A DNA stretch of 64,000 nt from Dyella_B sp035486915 (GTDB lineage: Bacteria > Pseudomonadota > Gammaproteobacteria > Xanthomonadales > Rhodanobacteraceae). Location of the stretch: assembly GCF_035486915.1 (NCBI RefSeq), contig NZ_DATHMR010000200.1:3043-67042 (forward strand), read 5' to 3'. How positions within the stretch are numbered: position 1 is the first letter of the stretch; each line of letters opens with the position of its first letter. The position numbers were made by a program, and so were the translations under genes. Of this stretch, positions 52,162-61,114 are shown one piece after another. The notes under the pieces are model-generated. The model was not told the DNA's origin and did no database searches. It worked only from the letters and a program-made list of their open reading frames with translations.

Positions 52162-54006
52162 ATGAATGTATTGAAAAGTATTTCGATGGGCGTCGGACTC
52201 GGCGTTTTGTTAGCCGGCAACGTCTCTGCGGCGACGAACGCCACGACGCGCAGTCTTACAGTCGAGCAGGGCCATTTCATGCTCGACGGCAAGCCTTTTC
52301 GCATCATCGCTGGCGAAATGCACTATCCGCGCATTCCACGCGAGTATTGGCGCGCGCGCCTGAAAATGGCGAAGGCGATGGGCTTGAACACCATCACCAC
52401 CTATGTGTTCTGGAACGCGCACGAGGCGCAGCCAGGTCACTACGATTTCAGTGGGCAGAATGACGTCGCCGAGTTCATCCGCGAGGCGCAGCAAGAAGGT
52501 CTGTACGTGATCCTTCGCCCCGGCCCCTACGTATGCTCGGAATGGGAATTCGGCGGCTTGCCGGCATGGCTGCTGAAAGATAAGGACACGCAGGTGCGCA
52601 GCACCGATCCGAAGTTCATGCAGCCGGCCCAACGTTGGTTGCATCGCCTGGGTGAAGAACTCGCACCGTTGCAGTACAGCCGCGGCGGCAACATCGTCGC
52701 TGTGCAGGTGGAAAACGAGTACGGCAGTTTTGGTCATGACAACCTCTATCTGGAACAGATCCGTCAGGACCTGATCGACAGCGGTTTCAACGCATCGCTG
52801 TTTTACACCTCCGATAGTGCCGAGCAACCGGGCTCTCTGCCGGATCTGCTCAAGGTGATCAACTTCGGCGTCGGCCACGCGCACGAAAAATTCGCGCAGC
52901 TGCACACGTGGCAGCCGGGCGGTCCCTATATGGCCGGCGAATATTGGGTCGGCTGGTTCGACCACTGGGGCGCACCCCATCACGTGATCGGCGCCAAACA
53001 AGTCGCCACTGAGCTGACGTGGATACTTCAGCAAGGCTATTCGGTCAATTTCTACATGTTCCATGGCGGCACGTCGTTTGGCTGGATGAACGGTGCCAAT
53101 TGGGACGACGACAGTTATCAGCCGGACGTGAACAGCTACGACTACGACAGCCCGCTCGACGAAAGCGGAAGGCCCACGCCGAAGTACGACGCATTACGCA
53201 AAGTGATCATGCAGGCGACGGGAGTCACCCCACCGCCGGTGCCGGCGACGCCAGCAACACAGGCCATCCGTGGTATCAAGCTGGATGAGTCGGTGTCGCT
53301 ATGGGACGTGTTGCCGACACCAACGGCATCGCATGAACTCCAGACCATGGAGGCGCTGGGACAGGCGTACGGCGACATCCTCTATCGCAAACGCATCACC
53401 GCTGATTTCGCGGGCGAGTTGCGTATCGACGGACTGCACGACTATGCCCAGGTTTACATCGACGGCAAGCGCGTCGGTACGCTCGATCGTCGCCTGAAGC
53501 AGGATCGGTTGACGCTGAAACTGGCCAAGGGCGACACGCTGGATCTGCTGGTACAAAACGACGGCCGTATTAACTTCGGCCAGCAGATGGTCACTGAGCG
53601 CAAGGGCATCCTGGACAGTGTCACCCTGCAGGGTCACCCGTTGCTCGATTGGCAAATTTATTCGTTGCCGTTCAACAACAGCGATTCGCTGCATTACACA
53701 CGGGTGACGTGCCAGCATGCACCTTGTTTCTTTCGCGGTACGTTCGACGCACCGGTCTCGGGCAATGCAGCAGCAGACACATTCCTTGACACGGCTGGCC
53801 TGGGCAAAGGTTTTGTCTGGCTCAACGGGCATCCGCTGGGTCGCACCTGGAGCATCGGTCCGCAGCGAACCTTGTACGTGCCAGGAGCGTGGTTGAAGCC
53901 GCGCGGCAATCAGCTGGTTGTCCTGGACTTGCTGGTGGAAGGCCAGCCCGTGCTGAATACGTTGAAGCATCCCGTACTGGGCACGACCACCGTGCCGGCA
54001 CCTTGA
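52162..54006 (+). CDS. Secreted beta-galactosidase, GH35
   Basis: A 614-residue secreted GH35 enzyme. The signal peptide is at about residues 2-24. The TIM barrel shows MHYPRIPREYWRARLKMAKAMGLNTITTYVFWNAHE near 53 and GPYVCSEWEFGGLPAWLL near 124. The general acid/base is Glu186 in QVENEYGSFG and the nucleophile Glu260 in AGEYWVGWFDHWG. C-terminal beta-sandwich domains include a GFVWLNGHPLGRTWSIGPQRTLYVP ending. It releases terminal beta-galactose. I start at ATG 52162, at the signal peptide, with GAGAGG upstream. Confidence 0.93.
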   Translation: MNVLKSISMGVGLGVLLAGNVSAATNATTRSLTVEQGHFMLDGKPFRIIAGEMHYPRIPREYWRARLKMAKAMGLNTITTYVFWNAHEAQPGHYDFSGQNDVAEFIREAQQEGLYVILRPGPYVCSEWEFGGLPAWLLKDKDTQVRSTDPKFMQPAQRWLHRLGEELAPLQYSRGGNIVAVQVENEYGSFGHDNLYLEQIRQDLIDSGFNASLFYTSDSAEQPGSLPDLLKVINFGVGHAHEKFAQLHTWQPGGPYMAGEYWVGWFDHWGAPHHVIGAKQVATELTWILQQGYSVNFYMFHGGTSFGWMNGANWDDDSYQPDVNSYDYDSPLDESGRPTPKYDALRKVIMQATGVTPPPVPATPATQAIRGIKLDESVSLWDVLPTPTASHELQTMEALGQAYGDILYRKRITADFAGELRIDGLHDYAQVYIDGKRVGTLDRRLKQDRLTLKLAKGDTLDLLVQNDGRINFGQQMVTERKGILDSVTLQGHPLLDWQIYSLPFNNSDSLHYTRVTCQHAPCFFRGTFDAPVSGNAAADTFLDTAGLGKGFVWLNGHPLGRTWSIGPQRTLYVPGAWLKPRGNQLVVLDLLVEGQPVLNTLKHPVLGTTTVPAP

Positions 54007-54111
54007 AGCATGGCCGCAGCGATCGCTTTAACGCATGACGCATCGTTGACGAACGGTGCAACCAGCTCCGATACCCACCCGATCTCGTTTCACGCTAGTG
54101 GAGAAAAATCG

Positions 54112-55317
54112 ATGAACCGTTCTCTTGCACATGTGCTGCGCACCGCGGCGCCATTCGCACTCGTTCTTGCCATCGCGGCCAGTTCCTCCGCAGCTCGCGC
54201 GGATCAGACAACGCCGACATTGCCGCAGATGGGCTTCAACAACTGGAATTCCACGCACTGCCGCGAGGAATTCAACGAAGCGATGATCCGCGGCATTGCC
54301 GACAAGTTCATCAGCCTGGGCTTGCGCGACGCGGGCTATCGCTACGTCAACGTCGATGACTGCTGGGCCAACTGGCAGCGCGATAAGAATGGCCAGCTGC
54401 AAGCCAATCCCAAGCGCTTTCCAAGTGGCATGAAGGCGCTGGCCGACTACATCCACCAACATGGTCTCAAGTTCGGCCTGTACTCCAGTGCGGGAACATC
54501 CACCTGCGAGCCGTTGCAGGAAAACCGCGGCTTTCCCGGCGGCCTCGGCCACGAGAAACAGGATGCGGCAACGTTTGCATCGTGGGGCGTGGACTATCTG
54601 AAGTACGACAACTGCAATAACCAGAAGGTCGATGCGCAGCAGCGCTATACCGCCATGGCCGAAGCGCTGCGTGGAAGTGGTCGACACATCTTCTACAGCG
54701 TCTGCGAATGGGGCGAAAACAAGCCTTGGCTATGGGCCGGCAAGGCGCCAGTCGACGCCAACTCGTGGCGCACCACGGGCGACATTCGCGACGAATATGC
54801 CTCCATGCTGAAGATCTTCAAAGAGAACGTGGTGCTTGACAGTTATGCCAGCCCCGGCCACTGGAACGATCCAGACATGCTCGAGGTGGGCAATGGCGGC
54901 ATGAGCATCACCGAATACCGCAGCCACTTCAGCCTTTGGTCGATCATGGCCGCGCCGCTGCTGATCGGTACCGACCTGCGCACGATTAAGCCCGATGCGT
55001 TGCAGATCCTGCTCAACAAGGAGGTTATTGCAGTGGATCAAGATCCGCTCGGTGTGCAAGGCAAACAAGTGCGCGACGCCGATGGCATCCACGTGATTGT
55101 CAAACCGCTTAAGGATGGCAGCGAGGCCGTGGCGGTGTTCAACGAAACCGATGCTGCACACGACGTCAGCGTCGACGCCAGCGAGATAGGTTTGAAGAGC
55201 GCTGCAGGCTATCGTTTGCGGGATCTTTGGCAGCACTCGCAGACGAAGGGCGACGGCTCCATCAAGGCGCACCTGCCGGCGCATGGCATTGTGATGTACC
55301 GCATCAGTGCTCTTTAA
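54112..55317 (+). CDS. Secreted alpha-galactosidase, GH27
   Basis: A 401-residue secreted GH27 enzyme. The signal peptide runs about residues 5-30 (TAAPFALVLAIAASSSAARA). The conserved start MGFNNWNSTHC is followed by VDDCWANWQRDKNGQLQ near 82. The nucleophile is Asp166 in YLKYDNCNNQK and the probable acid/base Asp224 in TTGDIRDEY. DPDMLEVGNGGMS near 258 is the usual downstream signature. It cleaves terminal alpha-galactose from galactosides. It lies 106 bases after the GH35 gene, and ATG 54112 has a GGAGAAAA upstream. Confidence 0.93.
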   Translation: MNRSLAHVLRTAAPFALVLAIAASSSAARADQTTPTLPQMGFNNWNSTHCREEFNEAMIRGIADKFISLGLRDAGYRYVNVDDCWANWQRDKNGQLQANPKRFPSGMKALADYIHQHGLKFGLYSSAGTSTCEPLQENRGFPGGLGHEKQDAATFASWGVDYLKYDNCNNQKVDAQQRYTAMAEALRGSGRHIFYSVCEWGENKPWLWAGKAPVDANSWRTTGDIRDEYASMLKIFKENVVLDSYASPGHWNDPDMLEVGNGGMSITEYRSHFSLWSIMAAPLLIGTDLRTIKPDALQILLNKEVIAVDQDPLGVQGKQVRDADGIHVIVKPLKDGSEAVAVFNETDAAHDVSVDASEIGLKSAAGYRLRDLWQHSQTKGDGSIKAHLPAHGIVMYRISAL

Positions 55318-55344
55318 GATACTGGCGATCTGTCCTGCTTGCAT

Positions 55345-56292
55345 ATGCACGGCGCAGAACAAGCAGCCTTGATCGAGCAGAAAGGGCAATTGTCAGTGCT
55401 GGAAATCACAAGTGCGGCGCTGAGTGCACGCATCCTACCCGAAGCCGGCGGTGGACTCGCCGGCTTCGACTGGCATGGATGGGGCGAGTCGATTCCTTTG
55501 ATGCGTCGCTACGTACCGCTTTCGAATTCGCAGGCGCATTCGCTCGACCCCAATCGTTTGGCCTGTTACCCGCTGGTGCCATGGAGCAACCGCATTGCCG
55601 AAGACGGTTTTCACGTGGATGGACGCTGGATTGCTGTGACGCGCAATCGCGAAGGAGAGCCGTGGCCTATTCACGGCAGCGGTTGGCAGCGTGCGTGGCA
55701 GGTGCAGTCGCATACGGCGCGCGAGGTGCAACTGTCGTTGCGCGAATCGTCTGAAACGGCATACAGCTACGCTGCGACCTTGAACTATGCCTTGCACGAC
55801 GATGCTTTGCAGGTCGACTTGGCGGTCACCAATACCGGATCGGCGACGATGCCGTTCGGACTCGGGTTGCATCCTTTCTTTCCTCGTCACGGCGAGGTCG
55901 ACCTGCTCGCACCCGCGCCGCAGGTATGGATCAACGACGGTCAATCACCGCTGCCGGTTGAACGCGTCGTCGTTCCTCCGCATTGGGATTTCAGGAACAA
56001 GCGTGCATTGCCCGGCGGGGGTTTGGATCACGCTTTTCACGCATGGACGGGTGATGCCGAGATCCATTGGCGAGCACTGCGGCTTGGCTTGCGGATCAGT
56101 GCCGACGTCGATGCTTTCGTGTTGTATACCCCAGCCGGCGGCGACTTTTTCTGTTTCGAGCCCGTCGATCACCCCATCAACGCGGTGCATTTACCCGGGG
56201 GAGCGCTAGCCAATGGTATGACGATGCTGCAACCGGACGCTACGCTGAAGCATCGATTCGTCTTTAGCGTGCTCGATATGCTGCAACGTTAA
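55345..56292 (+). CDS. galM: Aldose 1-epimerase-like mutarotase
   Basis: A 315-residue sugar mutarotase-fold protein. Landmarks are RLACYPLVPWSNRIAEDGFHVDG near residue 72 and EPWPIHGSGWQRAWQVQ near 105 (first His), GLGLHPFFPRHG near 172 (second His region), and a C-terminal ending around FFCFEPVDHPINAVHLPGGALANGMTML. GalM-type enzymes interconvert the alpha and beta anomers of aldoses, here of galactose freed by the two glycosidases. No signal peptide, so cytoplasmic. The ATG at 55345 is preferred over the TTG two codons earlier. Confidence 0.85.
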   Translation: MHGAEQAALIEQKGQLSVLEITSAALSARILPEAGGGLAGFDWHGWGESIPLMRRYVPLSNSQAHSLDPNRLACYPLVPWSNRIAEDGFHVDGRWIAVTRNREGEPWPIHGSGWQRAWQVQSHTAREVQLSLRESSETAYSYAATLNYALHDDALQVDLAVTNTGSATMPFGLGLHPFFPRHGEVDLLAPAPQVWINDGQSPLPVERVVVPPHWDFRNKRALPGGGLDHAFHAWTGDAEIHWRALRLGLRISADVDAFVLYTPAGGDFFCFEPVDHPINAVHLPGGALANGMTMLQPDATLKHRFVFSVLDMLQR

Positions 56293-56334
56293 TCTCGTTG
56301 CCTTACTACTCGTGATGCAGTCAACAGGGACGGC

Positions 56335-57057
56335 TTACTTTCGCTTGCCAGGCGACTTGGCGGCACCGCGTCGAATATTGTCCTGTGAATCACGGACCAG
56401 CTTCATCATTGCTTGCCGGGCCACATCAGGTTGCTTGCCTCGCACCGCTTCGTAGACTTTCAGATGCTGAGGCAGGGCGACGTTGAAGTTGGAAGCATTG
56501 CCCGCAGACAGGCGGAAATAAGTGTCCAAGGCCGTTTCGATCACCGAAAATAGCGAGGACATCAGCTCGTTGTTTGCCGCTTGCAGCAGGCACTCATGAA
56601 AGGCGAGATCCGCCTTGGCCCAGGCATCAAGATTAGTCGCCGCCTCCATGGCCTGGTATGCATCTTTCAACACAGCCAATTGTTGAGTGGTGCGGCGGCG
56701 CGCGGCGGCAGCGGCTGCCGCCGGCTCGATGATCTCACGCATCTCTACTAGCTTTTCGACGAAGCTATCCGTTGGCATCGAGGCGCAACGCCAGCCCAAC
56801 ACCTCGGCATCGAGCTGGTTCCAGTGCATGGGATCGCGTACGCGAGTGCCGGTCTTTTGTCGCGATTCAATCAGGCCCTTGGCGGAAAGCACCTTCATCG
56901 CTTCACGCAAAGCGGTGCGACTCACGTTCATTTGCTCGGCAAGCAGTTCCTCTCGCGGAAAGCTATCGCCGGCCTTTAGTTCGCCACTGACGATAAGCCG
57001 TCCCAACTCATGCACTACCTGGTTGTGCAGGTTGCGCACGGCGATGGGTTTCATCAT
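56335..57057 (-). CDS. FadR-family GntR regulator, first copy
   Basis: A 240-residue regulator. The winged-helix domain (about residues 5-75) includes SGELKAGDSFPREELLAEQMNVSRTALREAMKVLSAKGLIESRQKTGTRVRD. The FCD ligand domain (about 95-220) includes LVEMREIIEPAAAAAAARR and ADLAFHECLLQAANNELMSSLFSV. It is a close paralogue of the regulator at 57636, roughly half identical by eye over the whole length. It faces away from that gene. Ligands of this subfamily are sugar acids, so 2-keto-3-deoxygalactonate or galactonate is a good guess. Confidence 0.88.
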   Translation of the reverse strand: MMKPIAVRNLHNQVVHELGRLIVSGELKAGDSFPREELLAEQMNVSRTALREAMKVLSAKGLIESRQKTGTRVRDPMHWNQLDAEVLGWRCASMPTDSFVEKLVEMREIIEPAAAAAAARRRTTQQLAVLKDAYQAMEAATNLDAWAKADLAFHECLLQAANNELMSSLFSVIETALDTYFRLSAGNASNFNVALPQHLKVYEAVRGKQPDVARQAMMKLVRDSQDNIRRGAAKSPGKRK

Positions 57058-57133
57058 GGCATTGAACTCCTGAGACTGGATGCATTTAAAACACGATCTG
57101 GCGCGAGTTCAACTGATCCGGTGAACTGGATAA

Positions 57134-57146
57134 ATTATAATATAAT
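57134..57146. promoter_or_regulatory. Operator candidate upstream of the first GntR gene
   Basis: ATTATAATATAAT, a 13-base quasi-palindrome, is 77 bases upstream of the minus-strand regulator gene. AT-rich dyads in this position are typical GntR operators; autoregulation is inferred. Confidence 0.4.
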
Positions 57147-57635
57147 AAGCTCTATAGCAGGTTGCCCGCGTAGCGTCAGCGGGTTGTCGCGATGGCACGC
57201 AGGGCATGCCTAAAGTTACCGGTTGTTCCGAACAAGGTCTCTCAAGCCGGCGCCATAGATTTGCGCTGAAAGCATCGGCAGCCGCTCAACATTCGCAATG
57301 TGGGCCATTAGCCTACTTCGTGGACTTGGACCCACGCTACGACCATGGGCGGGGAAGCGCAAAGGCTCGGTGCTTGCGTGATCGCGCAAACAGCGCCAAG
57401 CAAAAACCTACGCTTCATCCGATGCATCGGACTATAGCTTTGGGCCAAGCCGACACCCTGTCGCCTCTAAACATATTGTATTATTATACGAATAAGGGAG
57501 CGCAGGGGGTGGCGCATCGCAGCATGACCATAAGGCCGCATTTCCGCTGTATTGAGCTCCTGGTACTTGTCGCTGTCAGCGTGTCGATACCGGTGGAAAT
57601 CGGAGCGATACGCGTATGACATGAAAAGAGCATCT
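57147..57635. other. Divergent intergenic region
   Basis: About 490 bases between the two regulators. It contains the second operator candidate (57478) and, near 57436, a faint dispersed-hairpin-like TAGCTTTGGGCC sequence. No gene seen. Confidence 0.5.
57478..57489. promoter_or_regulatory. Operator candidate upstream of the second GntR gene
   Basis: GTATTATTATAC, a 12-base quasi-palindrome (10 of 12 positions symmetric), about 147 bases before the ATG at 57636. Its TATTATTAT core is shared with the site before the TonB receptor at 48881. Confidence 0.42.
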
Positions 57636-58349
57636 ATGAGAGCCGTGAACATCCGCAATCTTCATGGTCACGTCACCCAGCAATTGGGGGTGCGTATCGT
57701 CAATGGGACGCTTCGTCCCGGCGATGCTTTGCCTCGCGAAGACATTCTCGCGGAGCAAATGGCGATCAGTCGAACGGTGTTGCGCGAAGCCATACGCGTG
57801 CTTTCTGCCAAAGGCCTGATCGAGGCACGCCCCAAAGTCGGTACGCGCATACGCGAAGAACGTTACTGGCATCAGCTCGACGCCGACGTATTGGCGTGGC
57901 GTTGCGCATCGATGCCGACCACGGATTTCACGCAGAAACTGGTCGAAATGCGCGAGATCATCGAGCCGGCAGCAGCAGCCCACGCGGCCAGTCGTTGCAG
58001 TGCAGAGCAATTGGAAGATCTTCAAGCCGCTTATCTCGCCATGGAGGCCGCTCGTGACAGCGACGAATGGGCCGAAGCGGACCTGGAGTTTCACGAGGCG
58101 GTACTTAAGGCCACCAACAACGAATTGATGATCTCATTGTTTTCGGTTGTTGAGACGGCACTAGGCTCTTACTTTGTATTGTCCGCGCGCAAAAGCAACG
58201 ACTTTAAATACTCGCTGCCGTATCACCGCAAGGTATTCGAAGCGATACGGCGTCGACAGCCCGAGTCGGCCCGGCGTGCGATGCAACGGATGATTCTGGA
58301 CTCGCACGCCAACATGACTGGCAAGCGTCGAGGACGGAAGCCGGTATGA
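57636..58349 (+). CDS. FadR-family GntR regulator, second copy (DgoR-like)
   Basis: A 237-residue regulator and paralogue of the 56335 gene. The DNA-binding domain shows TLRPGDALPREDILAEQMAISRTVLREAIRVLSAKGLIEARPKVGTRI, and the FCD domain KLVEMREIIEPAAAAHAASRCSAEQLEDL and EADLEFHEAVLKATNNELMISLFSVVETALG. It overlaps dgoK by ATGA, so it heads the galactonate operon and is the likely functional match of DgoR. I start at ATG 57636 by alignment with its paralogue; 57621 is possible. Confidence 0.88.
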   Translation: MRAVNIRNLHGHVTQQLGVRIVNGTLRPGDALPREDILAEQMAISRTVLREAIRVLSAKGLIEARPKVGTRIREERYWHQLDADVLAWRCASMPTTDFTQKLVEMREIIEPAAAAHAASRCSAEQLEDLQAAYLAMEAARDSDEWAEADLEFHEAVLKATNNELMISLFSVVETALGSYFVLSARKSNDFKYSLPYHRKVFEAIRRRQPESARRAMQRMILDSHANMTGKRRGRKPV

Positions 58350-59305
58350 ACGTAGCGGTGCCACTCATTGGCCTCGATTGGGGTACTTCAAGCCTGCGTG
58401 CTTATCTCTATGACGTTGACGGAAACGTCGTGGCCACGCGTCAGCACGCATGGGGCATACGCCATTTACCAGAGGGCAGTTTTTCCGCCGCATTGCGTGC
58501 CATCACAACCGGTTGGCCGCCTTGCACCATCCTCGCTGCCGGCATGGTGGGCAGCCGGCAAGGCTGGCACGAGGTGCCGTACGTCAAAGTGCCGGCGGAT
58601 GTCACCACCATCGCCAAGGGCATGGTGCGCAACGATGCTTGCGCCCGTCACGACATGTGGATCGCACCAGGTTTGCTCCAAGACTCACCCGCAAACGTCA
58701 TGCGTGGCGAGGAAACCCAAATTATTGGCGCACTGTCGCAGCAGCCGGAACATCGGGCGAATGTCCGTTTCGTACTTCCGGGCACGCATAGCAAATGGGC
58801 CACTGTCAGCGACGGCCGGATTGCCGCGTTCGATACGATCATGACCGGTGAGATTTACGCACTGCTGATGAAGCATTCGATACTCGGCGCAAGTGTGTCG
58901 GTCGAAGAGCCGCAACCCGTCCCGAACGAAGCCTTCCTGCGCGGTCTGCATAGCGCCAAGGAAAGTGCGGCGGAGGGCGCATTCAGCCGCCTGTTCTCCT
59001 CACGTGCCTTGATGTTGAGCAATCAGCTCGCTGTCGACGACGTACCGGAGTTTCTTTCCGGACTCTTGATCGGTGAGGAATTCCGCATTGCATTGGTGCG
59101 CGACGGTGGCGACAACAGCGTGCCGCTGTGCCTGATTGGCGACCTTTCGCTGTGCCATCGCTACGCCATAGCAGCTACTTACTTTGGCTATGCGCCCCCG
59201 ACAATCATCGGCGATGCGGCCGCACAAGGACTATGGCAACTGGCTGCGACGGCGGGACTGCTGGCGCAAGCGACAACGTACGATTTTTTGGGATTAGATG
59301 CATGA
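58346..59305 (+). CDS. dgoK: 2-dehydro-3-deoxygalactonokinase
   Basis: A 319-residue kinase. The N-terminal IGLDWGTSSLRAYLYD holds the phosphate-binding loop. Further landmarks are GSRQGWHEVPYVKVPAD near residue 70, MRGEETQIIGAL near 120 and LPGTHSKWATV near 148, as in DgoK. It phosphorylates 2-keto-3-deoxygalactonate to the 6-phosphate with ATP. It overlaps the upstream GntR gene and the downstream dgoA by four bases each, a tightly coupled operon. Confidence 0.92.
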   Translation: MNVAVPLIGLDWGTSSLRAYLYDVDGNVVATRQHAWGIRHLPEGSFSAALRAITTGWPPCTILAAGMVGSRQGWHEVPYVKVPADVTTIAKGMVRNDACARHDMWIAPGLLQDSPANVMRGEETQIIGALSQQPEHRANVRFVLPGTHSKWATVSDGRIAAFDTIMTGEIYALLMKHSILGASVSVEEPQPVPNEAFLRGLHSAKESAAEGAFSRLFSSRALMLSNQLAVDDVPEFLSGLLIGEEFRIALVRDGGDNSVPLCLIGDLSLCHRYAIAATYFGYAPPTIIGDAAAQGLWQLAATAGLLAQATTYDFLGLDA

Positions 59306-59943
59306 TCCGCGACTGGTTGAATGCCCTCCCACTCGTAGCGATTCTTCGCGGCATTCGCCCGGACGAAGCGCTCGCTGTCGGCCACGCGCTGTACGACGCC
59401 ACATTCCGCGTTATCGAAGTGCCGATGAATTCGCCGGAGCCGCTGGAAAGCATCCGGCGCTTATCGTCGGCGCTCGGCGACGATTGCCTGATCGGTGCCG
59501 GCACCGTACTGCGTAGCGAACAGGTCGCGCAGATCGCCGCGGCTGGCGGCCGTCTGATTGTCATGCCCCATGCGGATGTCGCCATCATCACTGCGGCCAA
59601 GCGCGCCGGCCTGTATTGCATCCCCGGCGTAGCGACACCTACGGAAGCCTTTGCGGCGATCCATGCCGGTGCCGACGCGATCAAATTATTCCCCGCCGAG
59701 CAAATTACGCCCACCGTACTCAAGGCATGGCGCGCAGTGATGCCGCGCGATCTTGCCATGTTGCCGGTGGGTGGCATTACCCCCGAAACCATGGCGCCCT
59801 ACATCGCGGCGGGTGCCGACGGCTTCGGTCTCGGTTCGGCGCTTTACGCTCCCGGACGCGAAACGGACGACATACGCCGTCGTGCCCTCGCTTTTGTACA
59901 GGCCTGGAAGACGGGCACAGCATCTCAAGGAACCAACACATGA
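59302..59943 (+). CDS. dgoA: 2-dehydro-3-deoxy-6-phosphogalactonate aldolase
   Basis: A 213-residue class I aldolase of the KDPG/KDPGal family. It begins LPLVAILRGIRPDEALAVGHAL with the phosphate-interacting arginine, has SSALGDDCLIGAGTVL near 55, and the Schiff-base lysine in GADAIKLFPAEQITP near 125. The ending region AGADGFGLGSALYAPGR is typical of DgoA. It splits 2-keto-3-deoxy-6-phosphogalactonate to pyruvate and glyceraldehyde 3-phosphate. In E. coli it is part of the dgo operon, as here. Confidence 0.93.
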   Translation: MIRDWLNALPLVAILRGIRPDEALAVGHALYDATFRVIEVPMNSPEPLESIRRLSSALGDDCLIGAGTVLRSEQVAQIAAAGGRLIVMPHADVAIITAAKRAGLYCIPGVATPTEAFAAIHAGADAIKLFPAEQITPTVLKAWRAVMPRDLAMLPVGGITPETMAPYIAAGADGFGLGSALYAPGRETDDIRRRALAFVQAWKTGTASQGTNT

Positions 59944-61088
59944 AGATCACTCGTCTCACGACCTTTCTTGTCCCGCCGCGCTGGTTGTTCGTGCGCATCG
60001 ATACCGATGAGGGCATCAGCGGCTGGGGCGAGCCGGTCGTAGAAGGCCGCGCGCACACCGTTGCCGCCGCCGTTGAAGAACTGGCCGATTACCTGGTCGG
60101 CAAGGACCCGCGCCATGTCGAGGATCACTGGAGCGTTTTATATCGTGGTGGTTTTTATCGCGGCGGTCCGGTGCTGATGAGTGCCATCGCGGGCATCGAT
60201 CAGGCGCTGTGGGATATCAAGGGCAAGCATTTGGGCGTGCCCGTGCATACGTTGCTGGGTGGCCCGGTACGCGAGCGCATCCGCGTGTATTCGTGGATCG
60301 GTGGTGATCGGCCGGCCGATACGGCCAAGGCGGCAAAGGATGCTGTCGCCCGTGGTTTCACCGCAGTCAAGATGAATGCAACGGAAGAGATGCACTTCGT
60401 CGATACGCACGCCAAAGTGCAACGCGTATTGGAAAACGTACAAGCGGTACGCGATGCCGTGGGCCCGGATATCGGTCTCGGTCTGGATTTCCACGGGCGT
60501 GTGCACAAGCCGATGGCGAAAGTGCTGATGCGCGAACTGGCGCCGTTCAAGCTGATGTTTATCGAGGAGCCCGTGCTTTCCGATCACCTTGAAGCCATTC
60601 CCGAGCTCGCAGCGATTTCGCCTGCACCGATCGCATTGGGTGAGCGACTGTATTCACGCTACGACTTCAAGCGCGTATTCACCACCGGTGGCGTGGACAT
60701 CATTCAGCCCGATCCGTCGCATGCTGGCGGCATTACCGAGACACACAAGATTGCCACGATGGCCGAGGCTTACGATGTGGCGCTAGCCCTGCATTGTCCG
60801 CTCGGGCCGATCGCACTGGCTGCCAATCTGCAGCTCGATGCGATCTGCCACAACGCATTCATCCAGGAGCAGAGTCTGGGCATTCACTACAACGCCGCCA
60901 ACGATTTGCTGGACTATGTCGTCGATCGCAGCGTCTTCGCTTACGAAGATGGCTTCGTCTCGATTCCCGGCGGCCCAGGCTTAGGCGTGCAAGTCAACGA
61001 AGCATATGTTGCCGAACGCGCGGCTATCGGGCATCGCTGGCGCAATCCGATCTGGCGTCATTCCGATGGCAGCGTGGCCGAGTGGTAA
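59940..61088 (+). CDS. dgoD: D-galactonate dehydratase
   Basis: A 382-residue enolase-superfamily dehydratase, the same length as E. coli DgoD. It starts MKITRLTTFLVPPRWLFVRIDTDEG, has YRGGFYRGGPVLMSAIAGIDQALWDIKGKHLGVPVHTLLGG near 70, metal-binding GLGLDFHGRVHKP near 180, IEEPVLSDH near 208, GERLYSRYDFK near 235 and QPDPSHAGGITE near 262, with AVALHCPLGPIALAANLQLDA-type residues near 290. It dehydrates D-galactonate to 2-keto-3-deoxygalactonate. It overlaps dgoA by ATGA. Confidence 0.94.
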   Translation: MKITRLTTFLVPPRWLFVRIDTDEGISGWGEPVVEGRAHTVAAAVEELADYLVGKDPRHVEDHWSVLYRGGFYRGGPVLMSAIAGIDQALWDIKGKHLGVPVHTLLGGPVRERIRVYSWIGGDRPADTAKAAKDAVARGFTAVKMNATEEMHFVDTHAKVQRVLENVQAVRDAVGPDIGLGLDFHGRVHKPMAKVLMRELAPFKLMFIEEPVLSDHLEAIPELAAISPAPIALGERLYSRYDFKRVFTTGGVDIIQPDPSHAGGITETHKIATMAEAYDVALALHCPLGPIALAANLQLDAICHNAFIQEQSLGIHYNAANDLLDYVVDRSVFAYEDGFVSIPGGPGLGVQVNEAYVAERAAIGHRWRNPIWRHSDGSVAEW

Positions 61089-61114
61089 GCACCTCTTTCC
61101 CTGCGAGATTCGAC

